A stretch of DNA of 64,000 bases. It comes from Geomonas agri (GTDB lineage Bacteria > Desulfobacterota > Desulfuromonadia > Geobacterales > Geobacteraceae). Below the pieces are notes generated by a model. It saw only the letters and a list, made by a program, of their open reading frames with translations, had not been told where the DNA came from and made no database searches. Below are positions 51,240 through 58,023 of the stretch, in pieces. The translations under genes were made by a program, and so were the position numbers. The first letter of the stretch is position 1; the number at the start of each line of letters is the position of its first letter. The stretch lies in assembly GCF_020179605.1 (NCBI RefSeq), contig NZ_JAINZO010000001.1, positions 744,001 through 808,000 on the forward strand, read 5' to 3'.

Positions 51240-52547
51240 ATGGAGTCAACTTATACTGACAGTGTGGGTTCTTTGGCACGTGCTGTATGGCAGGCATTCA
51301 GGCAAGAATCTATAGCTTTCTGGTTGTTGTGCATCTATCTTATTTTCGAGTACAACAAACCGCAGTCCATCTACCCGTTTCTTGCCTTCCTTCCCTGGGG
51401 CAAGGTACTGCTGGGGGCTTGCTTTTTTTTCAGTTTTACCGACCGTAAAGCCCTTGCTCCACACATCTCAGCGGTATTACCCATGGCCGCATTTTCTGTG
51501 GCAGTATTTTTATCCACCATGACAGCATATTCAAGAGCTATTTCTATTGATCACTGGGTGGACTTTTTCAGCTGGGTTTTTGTAGTTTTGCTCATTTCAC
51601 GTTTGGTGACCACCAAGACCAGAATGATTTTGTTCATGATCGTCTACTTCCTCGTGAACCTCAAGATGGCCCAGCACGGCTTTTTTTCCTGGATGCTTCG
51701 TGGGTTCAGCTTTACAGGGTGGGGCGTCAGCGGTTCACCCGGGTGGTTCCAGAACTCGGGTGAATTCAGCATGGAGATGGCTGTTTTTATACCATTAGTC
51801 TTGTCATACATCGCGGCCTTTCGCGAGACGTGGTCGCGCCAGTTCAGGGTTCTTTTTTACTGCATCCTTGTGATGGCAGTCAGCTCAATCATGGCTTGCA
51901 ACTCCCGAGGAGGCATTGTCGGTCTGGTTGCTGTTGGCTTGTGGGGTGGGATATACTCCAGGCAGCGAGTGAAAGCCATTATCTGCCTCGCTGTTGCTGG
52001 CTATATGATCTACACATTTCTGCCACCGCAATTCAAGGCACGCTTTGAAACAGCGGGTGAAGATAAGACTTCGGTTCTCAGGCTAACTTACTGGAGCTAT
52101 GGTTTGCAAGCTGTTCGGGAGCACCCATTGACTGGTGTTGGATTCAAAAACTGGGTGGTCTGGGCGACTGCCAATCGTCCAGAGATAATCGGGCTTAGCG
52201 CCTCTGATAAACAGGCAGAGGTCATTCACAATACCTACCTTGAGGCTGCGACTGAGTTAGGGGGGGGCGGTGCAGCGGTGTATCTCTTGATTCAGTTGCA
52301 GATATTTCTAATGAACCGGTACGCCGCTCGAAAGGCTGCCATTGCCGGGCAGCGTTTTCTGGAGGTGACGGCAGTCGGTTTTACAGGGAGTTTGTTTGCC
52401 TACATGGTCTGTAGTTATTTTATGTCTGTTCTGTACTACCCCTACATTTGGATTCTTCTTGCGCTGACTGTTTGTCTGTCCCGAATATGTGATGCCTCGT
52501 CATTGCCTGAGGCGGTCAAACCTGACGTAGAGGTGGTTAAGTGTTGA
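51240..52547 (+). CDS. O-antigen ligase / Wzy-type polymerase family membrane protein
   Basis: This is a 435-residue protein with about ten to twelve membrane segments and a large periplasmic loop with conserved Arg and His (CNSRGGIVGLV, VREHPLTGVGFKNW, VIHNTYLEAATELG). These are features of the Wzy_C/WaaL family; a subset is linked to exosortase A as putative O-glycosylation ligases. The start at 51240 is chosen; the frame extends 40 codons earlier inside the preceding gene. It may polymerise repeat units or transfer them to protein or lipid. Confidence 0.87.
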   Translation: MESTYTDSVGSLARAVWQAFRQESIAFWLLCIYLIFEYNKPQSIYPFLAFLPWGKVLLGACFFFSFTDRKALAPHISAVLPMAAFSVAVFLSTMTAYSRAISIDHWVDFFSWVFVVLLISRLVTTKTRMILFMIVYFLVNLKMAQHGFFSWMLRGFSFTGWGVSGSPGWFQNSGEFSMEMAVFIPLVLSYIAAFRETWSRQFRVLFYCILVMAVSSIMACNSRGGIVGLVAVGLWGGIYSRQRVKAIICLAVAGYMIYTFLPPQFKARFETAGEDKTSVLRLTYWSYGLQAVREHPLTGVGFKNWVVWATANRPEIIGLSASDKQAEVIHNTYLEAATELGGGGAAVYLLIQLQIFLMNRYAARKAAIAGQRFLEVTAVGFTGSLFAYMVCSYFMSVLYYPYIWILLALTVCLSRICDASSLPEAVKPDVEVVKC

Positions 52548-53089
52548 AAAAGGTAATATCTAGATCAAGAAGCATAGTAAAAAAGCTGGCAGCCAGGATC
52601 CACCTCGCGTCAGCAAGAGTTGATACTCTAAAAAATATCGATGGGAGCCGTGTTGGCAGGCTCGTTTTCGTCTGTTTCGGCAATGTTTGCAGAAGCCCAT
52701 ACGCAGAGGTTGCTGCTCAGACTCAGGGAATTTCTGCAACCAGTTGCGGGGTCGCTGTCAGACGCAGCGCTCCTGCAGAATTGACGGCTGTTGAAGCGGC
52801 TTTGCTCAGAGGAATAGATCTCACAAAGCACAGATCTCGTAGTATCTATCAAGTGGAGCTTAACCCCTCCGACTGCTTGGTGGTGATGGCCCCTTCACAG
52901 CTTACTGTGGCTCTGGCTGTAGCTGCTGAAAATGGCTGTCAAGTGACTCTCATAGGCCTTTGGTGCGATCCTGCTATTGCTGAAATTGCAGATCCCTATG
53001 GAAGACCTTTGGAGGAATTCAGGCAATGCTTTGACGACATAGATAGAGCGTTGGCTGGCTTTTTGCGCGTGATCGGAAAACATATCTAA
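52541..53089 (+). CDS. Low-molecular-weight protein tyrosine phosphatase
   Basis: The 182-residue cytoplasmic phosphatase has the P-loop FVCFGNVCRSPYAE (Cys-x4-Cys-Arg-Ser) and the general-acid block IADPYGRPLEEFRQC. The N-terminus is extended by about 35 basic residues compared with usual 150-residue members. It overlaps the O-antigen ligase stop by 7 bp. It probably dephosphorylates the BY-kinase at 35352. The start GTG is weak; a TTG lies next to it. Confidence 0.88.
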   Translation: MLKKVISRSRSIVKKLAARIHLASARVDTLKNIDGSRVGRLVFVCFGNVCRSPYAEVAAQTQGISATSCGVAVRRSAPAELTAVEAALLRGIDLTKHRSRSIYQVELNPSDCLVVMAPSQLTVALAVAAENGCQVTLIGLWCDPAIAEIADPYGRPLEEFRQCFDDIDRALAGFLRVIGKHI

Positions 53090-53091
53090 TA

Positions 53092-54084
53092 ATGAGGCAA
53101 AAATTGTCAAGACTTTGGATCACATGGGAGAGACAAAGGAGAAACCTTGAACTGTGCAGGGCACTGTCCTGTAAGTACAATGAGTTTAATTATGACAATC
53201 GAAACGGCTTCCTTCGATATTTTCTGTGCCTGTATCAGACAATATTGTTAATAAATAAAGAAAAACCTAAAGTTGTCTTCGGTCAAAATCCGTCCGTTTT
53301 ACTCGCTCTTGTTCTGGTAATGTTAAAAAACATCTTTGGCTATTTCCTTGTAATAGATGCCCACAATGCAGGAATCTATCCTTTTGAAGGCAAGTACTCC
53401 TGCGTTAACAGCGTAATGAAGCGATTTCATTCTCTAGCTGATCTTGTCCTGGTAACAAACGATAAACTCAAAGGTGAATTAGAAAAAGCCGGGGGGAAGG
53501 TGTTCGTCCTTCCTGACAAAGTACCCATGATAGCGTCAGGCAAGAAGAAACATCTTGATGGCAAAATAAACGTACTATTCGTATGCAAGTTCCGCGATGA
53601 TGAACCGTATCTCGAAGCATTTGAAGCTATGAGAGGGGTCCCGGGAGATTTTATACTCTATGTTACAGGAAAATATAATCGCGTCCCGGCAGAGGTGGTA
53701 GCTGCATTGCCACAGAATGTAAGGCTTATTGGGTTTGTGCCAGAACAGGAGTATGAAGCTATGCTGTGTTCGGTAGATGCTGTTATGGATCTGACAACTC
53801 GCGACAATTGCCTTCTTTGTGGCGCTTATGAGGCTGTGGGAGCAGAAAAACCAATGGTCCTCTCACGGAAAAAAGCTCTGCAAGAGTATTTTACCAAAGG
53901 TGTCATTTACGTAGATAACACCGCTGAGGCCATCAGGGATGGCTTGAAAACACTTAACGGTGATTATCCTGTTCTTGCCGTGGAGATCATATCATTGAAA
54001 AAAGAGTTAGAAACCAGCTGGATTACAACTTTACAACAACTTGAACGCAGCATACGCGAACTGCAGGTCGCCGAGGAGGTGTGA
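53092..54084 (+). CDS. Glycosyltransferase-like protein (GT4-related, short form)
   Basis: The 330-residue product is shorter than most GT4 enzymes. It has VVFGQNPSVLLALVLVML, a LVIDAHNAG motif, the linker KINVLFVCKFRDDEPYLEAF and AMLCSVDAVMDLTTRDN with YEAVGAEKPMVLSRKKAL. The EX7E-like pair is present but loose. Gene start is 2 bp after the phosphatase stop, so they are coupled. The sequence is AT-rich. Confidence 0.75.
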   Translation: MRQKLSRLWITWERQRRNLELCRALSCKYNEFNYDNRNGFLRYFLCLYQTILLINKEKPKVVFGQNPSVLLALVLVMLKNIFGYFLVIDAHNAGIYPFEGKYSCVNSVMKRFHSLADLVLVTNDKLKGELEKAGGKVFVLPDKVPMIASGKKKHLDGKINVLFVCKFRDDEPYLEAFEAMRGVPGDFILYVTGKYNRVPAEVVAALPQNVRLIGFVPEQEYEAMLCSVDAVMDLTTRDNCLLCGAYEAVGAEKPMVLSRKKALQEYFTKGVIYVDNTAEAIRDGLKTLNGDYPVLAVEIISLKKELETSWITTLQQLERSIRELQVAEEV

Positions 54085-55140
54085 TTGTTGTCCAGAGCAA
54101 AAAAGTCTCTTGCTGCCAGCATTGACAAACTCATCAATCTGGATGGAGTTATTAAAACTCGTCGCGACAGATACATTTTTTGCTATCACAGAGTTGTGAC
54201 TGCAGAACAGGCCAGACAGGAAGGTATCCATCCTTCCCTGTGGATTTCACCGGAACGTTTTTCATCCCATATTGAATGGATGAAAAATATCGGTGAGATA
54301 ACGGACTATCATCGTATTCTTGAAGACAACCAGACTAAGAAGCCTCTATTCGCCCTAACTTTTGATGATGGCTGGAAAGATAATTATACAAATGCATTTC
54401 CTATCATAAAAAAACAGGATGTCCCGGCTCTTATTTTTATTGCGACTGACGCCGTTGAAACAGGCAGTATTTTTTGGACAGAAGATATTGCTATAAAATC
54501 GAAACGCCAATTAATTGCTTTGGGGTTGGCCAAAGCCAGGAGTAGTCTCATTGCCTGTTTTTCAGAAGCAAAAAAGTGGCGAATCGCAAATGAGCAGTCA
54601 TTTTTAGCTGCTACTCAGATGTGGATCGAGAAACTTAAGACAGTCGCCACGCACGAGAGAGACAATTTTATTGCCTCCTATTACTCTTTGCTGGGAGTAG
54701 AATCATCTCCCTTGCAAGGGTATATCCTGAACTGGTCAGAGATTGAAGATATGTCTTCGTTTAATATATCATTTGGGTCGCATACTCATAAGCATGTAAT
54801 TCTCGAAAATGCACAACCGAACCAGATAGAAGAAGAATTAAAGCTTTCAAAAAAGGTGCTAGCCGAACGGCTTCAGTTTGATATTGATGCGTTCTGCTAT
54901 CCAAATGGACGCTACAGCGGGAAAGAAGGTGAACTCTTGGCAGACTCTGGTTTCGAATATGGCTTTTGCCTTGATAACCAACCATTGTCATGTCGCAGAA
55001 ACAATCACTACATACCAAGATTCCTCGTGAGTGAACAAAAAGTAAATGATGCTGCCTGTTTGAAGCTCTCCTTGCTGCAAGTGCCACTTTTTAAATCCAG
55101 ACCTCACAGGTCAAGCGTGGAGCGCCATGAAGATAGATAA
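54085..55140 (+). CDS. Polysaccharide deacetylase family protein
   Basis: The 351-residue carbohydrate-esterase-4-fold protein has the YIFCYHRVV strand, the metal-binding ALTFDDGWKDNYTNAF with the Asp-Asp pair, and SFGSHTHKHVILENAQ with the zinc His pair. The C-terminal motif FCYPNGRYSGKEGELL is also typical. It would deacetylate a cell-surface sugar. The start is TTG, with GAGGAGGT 5 bp upstream. It overlaps the last transferase by 14 bp. There is no signal peptide. Confidence 0.87.
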   Translation: MLSRAKKSLAASIDKLINLDGVIKTRRDRYIFCYHRVVTAEQARQEGIHPSLWISPERFSSHIEWMKNIGEITDYHRILEDNQTKKPLFALTFDDGWKDNYTNAFPIIKKQDVPALIFIATDAVETGSIFWTEDIAIKSKRQLIALGLAKARSSLIACFSEAKKWRIANEQSFLAATQMWIEKLKTVATHERDNFIASYYSLLGVESSPLQGYILNWSEIEDMSSFNISFGSHTHKHVILENAQPNQIEEELKLSKKVLAERLQFDIDAFCYPNGRYSGKEGELLADSGFEYGFCLDNQPLSCRRNNHYIPRFLVSEQKVNDAACLKLSLLQVPLFKSRPHRSSVERHEDR

Positions 55141-56254
55141 GATCATAGGTGTCGTAGACGAAAGCCCTTATGATGCACGGACATGGTCCGGTTCAAGCAG
55201 ATATTTTTTCAATGCACTGGAAAACACCGGGGTTCTCGGGATGGCGGTAGCAGCTCAACCTGCTAAAGTAATCCGAAGGATCTTTCAAATACTTAGTTTT
55301 CAGTTTGGAATGCGGGAGTGGAAATTCAAGTATCACCTTAACACGCACTATTACCACCAAATGACGGCAACTGCAAAGAAAGCTCTTGATCAGATTGATC
55401 CTTCTTCTTACAATGTAATACTCCAAATTGGAGCATGGTATGATCTTACTGGTTACAAAGACAAAAAAGTAGTTTCATATCATGACGGTAACCTGGCCAC
55501 ACTCTTAGCAAGTCCATATGGCTATCCCAAAATAAATGAAACTGTTATCAATAAAAGCCTACAATGGGAGCAAAAACTTTATAATAAACTTGATCTCCTT
55601 TTCCCAATGAGCCGTTGGTTGGCTGATTCATTTATTCGTGATTTTGGTGTTGACCACCGAAAGATCTTCCCTGTCGGAGCCGGAGTTAATCTACCCCAGG
55701 TTCAGGAAATCAAGCAAAAAAATTATGATGAACCACGAATCCTGTTTGTCGGGAAAGATTTCAAACGTAAAGGCGGGGAAGATCTTCTCAAGGCATTTGA
55801 AATTGTCAGAGGGGAAATACCTAATGCAGAACTCACAGTTGTTGGTCCAGAGTTGGCTTCACCTCCCAAGGGTGTAAGGTGCATTGGATTTGTTTCAAAA
55901 ACGACCTCTGAAGGTATGGAGGTGCTACTTCAGGAGTATCGGCGTGCCTCAATATTTGTTCTACCTTCTCTTTATGAGCCGTTTGGAATTGCCTTCGCGG
56001 AAGCTATGGCGCATAAGCTACCCTGCATTGGAACAAAAATTTGTGCCATGCCGGAGATAATAGAGGACGGGGAAATGGGGTATGTAGTTTCGCCTGGGGA
56101 TTCAGTTGCGTTAGCCGACAAAATGATTACCCTCTTGAAGGAGCCGACTTTGTGCAGCGCCTTTGGCGAAGCAGGTTATGGCAGATACACGGAAAAATTT
56201 ACATGGTCTGCTGTGACTTCACAAATCTGTGAAATTATCTCTTCGCAGTTATGA
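55127..56254 (+). CDS. Glycosyltransferase, GT4-like (last of the cassette)
   Basis: The 375-residue product has the second-domain motifs PRILFVGKDFKRKGGEDLLK and PSLYEPFGIAFAEAMAHKLP, with EAMAHK and the PEIIEDGEMGYVV block. The N-terminal half is less conserved (DESPYDARTWSGSSRYFFNA). It overlaps the deacetylase by 14 bp and ends the cassette at a strong terminator. The donor sugar is unknown. Confidence 0.84.
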   Translation: MKIDKIIGVVDESPYDARTWSGSSRYFFNALENTGVLGMAVAAQPAKVIRRIFQILSFQFGMREWKFKYHLNTHYYHQMTATAKKALDQIDPSSYNVILQIGAWYDLTGYKDKKVVSYHDGNLATLLASPYGYPKINETVINKSLQWEQKLYNKLDLLFPMSRWLADSFIRDFGVDHRKIFPVGAGVNLPQVQEIKQKNYDEPRILFVGKDFKRKGGEDLLKAFEIVRGEIPNAELTVVGPELASPPKGVRCIGFVSKTTSEGMEVLLQEYRRASIFVLPSLYEPFGIAFAEAMAHKLPCIGTKICAMPEIIEDGEMGYVVSPGDSVALADKMITLLKEPTLCSAFGEAGYGRYTEKFTWSAVTSQICEIISSQL

Positions 56255-56266
56255 CTTGTTTTACTG

Positions 56267-56302
56267 AGCTCCGGGGGCGCATAGGCTCCCGGAGCTTTTT
56301 TA
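56267..56302 (+). terminator. Rho-independent terminator closing the glycosyltransferase cassette
   Basis: AGCTCCGGG / CCCGGAGCT forms a 9-bp stem extended by a G-C pair in the loop, followed by six T. It lies 13 bp past the last stop codon of the cassette. Confidence 0.88.
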
Positions 56303-56311
56303 CCAATGCTT

Positions 56312-57775
56312 TTACTTGGTTATGTTGGTTGGTCTAACCCCTGAAGGAGGAATGACCGCTATACTGCCTGTCGCATTGTAACCTATCTGTTCATTACCTG
56401 TTTCGTAGGCTCCGGCTCGTGTTGAATATTTGCTAGATCCGAAGTTTTCGAAATACGAAGCACGCTTAAAGTCTCCAGGTTTGCTTCCTGTAGCATTCAC
56501 GAAATTAGGTGATCCATTAATTGAAGCGGAATCCATTGAAGAGTAAGCCTGCCATGCAGATAGATTTGAGGCGGTAGTTGTGCTTGGAGATCCCCAAATT
56601 GCTGTATTATAGTAAACATTAAAGTTGGAACCAAGTAATTGATTTAGTGAGTAAACCCTAATAAAGGCTTGACCTGTGTTGCTATGATAAAATAGATTGT
56701 TGTATAATTCGAAAAAACTTCCAGTGATACTGCTGCTAGGTTGATTTACATCAGTTGCGCAATTTACAAAAGTGTTATTGTAAAATACATTATCAATTGC
56801 AGGTGCTCCAATTACATTGATGCCAATCGATAAATTTTGGAAAATGTTGTGGTGTATGTACTGATATGATGTTTGTTGTGCTTGGTTGAAACCTCTGACT
56901 CCGACAGTTGCTATAGGAGATATATTCGAAGGAGCAAAAAAGTTATATTTCACTTCTGTTGTTCTTCCTGTCTGCCCAGAACCATCCTTATCTTCGAAAT
57001 AAGTTCCGTATCCATCGTAAAATGTGTTTTGTTCGAGAACAGCTGTAAAAGCATACCCTATGACTAGCGAACCGTCGTTGCTTTCAACTCTGCGGCAATT
57101 GTAATGGATGAGGTTGTTCTTTAGCAAGGCATTGTATACATAATTAAATCTTACAGTATTGCCCTGATCTGATGTAATTGTTCCTGAACCTCCACCTCCA
57201 CCTAAGTCGCTATTTTGGATGGTGACGTCATGCCCACCGAGTATATAGACCTGCCCGTATGCCCTTACCCCGTCAATCACGACGTAGTTTGCATCGTATG
57301 TCATTATGGATGGGTTCGGGTAATACCCCCATGAGCCGGTTCCTGTTGAGTCTGACGGGTTACTATTGTATGTGGCGCCCCTTTGAGCTGTTCCGATTGT
57401 AACCTTTAATTCTTCACTGGGGTAGGCTTTAATGATGGTGGGCGAAGTCGCTGACCCTGATTTAGTGGAGGGGATATGCAGCGATCCTGACAGTTTGCTG
57501 CCACTATCGCGAAAGTATTTTCCCTCACGAATGTAGTTAGTTGCACTAGGGGTCAGATTCGTCACAAATGATGCGAGAGTGAGATAAACCGTGTCACTGC
57601 CACTGCCGCAAGAGCGCGTAGAGGGCGAGTAGCTGCGAGATCCATCGGTACAGCCCGTAGTGCTGCCATCTAGATAGGTCGCGCCGCTACACAAAGCGTA
57701 ATTGCCTACGCCGTAGAGCAGCAAAAAAGCCAGTATTATGAATGCCCTTTTTCGGTAATTTCTATTCTGATACAT
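56312..57775 (-). CDS. Secreted right-handed beta-helix repeat protein
   Basis: This is a 487-residue protein with a signal peptide (RAFIILAFLLLYGVGNYALC). Parallel beta-helix coils rich in Asn, Ser, Thr and Gly follow (VVIDGVRAYGQVYILGGHDV, LLKNNLIHYNCRRVESNDGS, YIHHNIFQNLSIGINVIGAP). The fold is used by pectate-lyase-like enzymes and by adhesins; no catalytic residues are recognisable. The ATG at 57775 has GGAGGTAATC before it. A GEMM-I riboswitch lies in its leader, so synthesis should respond to a cyclic dinucleotide. It ends close to the cassette terminator. Confidence 0.83.
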   Translation of the reverse strand: MYQNRNYRKRAFIILAFLLLYGVGNYALCSGATYLDGSTTGCTDGSRSYSPSTRSCGSGSDTVYLTLASFVTNLTPSATNYIREGKYFRDSGSKLSGSLHIPSTKSGSATSPTIIKAYPSEELKVTIGTAQRGATYNSNPSDSTGTGSWGYYPNPSIMTYDANYVVIDGVRAYGQVYILGGHDVTIQNSDLGGGGGSGTITSDQGNTVRFNYVYNALLKNNLIHYNCRRVESNDGSLVIGYAFTAVLEQNTFYDGYGTYFEDKDGSGQTGRTTEVKYNFFAPSNISPIATVGVRGFNQAQQTSYQYIHHNIFQNLSIGINVIGAPAIDNVFYNNTFVNCATDVNQPSSSITGSFFELYNNLFYHSNTGQAFIRVYSLNQLLGSNFNVYYNTAIWGSPSTTTASNLSAWQAYSSMDSASINGSPNFVNATGSKPGDFKRASYFENFGSSKYSTRAGAYETGNEQIGYNATGSIAVIPPSGVRPTNITK

Positions 57776-57823
57776 GATTACCTCCGCGTGAGGGCTATCA
57801 GCGTCCGATTCTTTTTCGAAATA

Positions 57824-57872
57824 GAAAAAGCCGGGGCCGCAACCTTTTTCCTGGTCTTTCGGCATCCCGGCT
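57824..57872 (-). terminator. Riboswitch expression-platform terminator
   Basis: On the minus strand AGCCGGG pairs with CCCGGCT, and GCCG with CGGC inside it; TTTTTCTATTTC follows. The 5' half of this stem is the 3' end of the GEMM aptamer, so aptamer and terminator cannot form together. This predicts that ligand binding allows transcription of the beta-helix gene. Confidence 0.75.
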
Positions 57873-57932
57873 GTCTCGGTGAGACCCTAGGCTTTCCGTC
57901 CCATCCTCACGGATGGTTTGGTTTTATCGATT
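57858..57932 (-). ncRNA. GEMM-I riboswitch aptamer (c-di-GMP/cGAMP class, A20 variant)
   Basis: The conserved GEMM core is visible on the minus strand: AAACC-ATCC-GTGA-GGAT-GGGACG, then GAAAGCC, then a helix GGGTCTC / GAGAC and the 3' AGCCGGGATGCCG. The tetraloop is GTGA, a GNRA. The base aligned with G20 of the Vibrio Vc2 switch is A, the change associated with 3',3'-cGAMP recognition in Geobacter. GACGG replaces GACGC, an atypical C46-to-G change. It lies about 83 nt upstream of the beta-helix start codon. Confidence 0.85.
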
Positions 57933-57973
57933 ACCTGATTTTGTTGTCAATACTGCGTCAAAACATGCCCAGG

Positions 57974-58004
57974 AAATGTGACTCCAAATACAGGAATCAC
58001 ATTT
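57974..58004. other. Inverted repeat between the adhesin stop and the riboswitch
   Basis: AAATGTGACTCC / GGAATCACATTT is a 12-bp stem with one G-T pair and a 7-nt loop. It starts 19 bp past the adhesin stop on the minus strand and may terminate it, but the longer T-run is on the plus side. TGTGA and TCACA arms could also be a regulator site. A TTGACA hexamer lies between it and the aptamer on the minus strand. Confidence 0.5.
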
Positions 58005-58023
58005 TTCTCCGCTCGCAAAGAGT

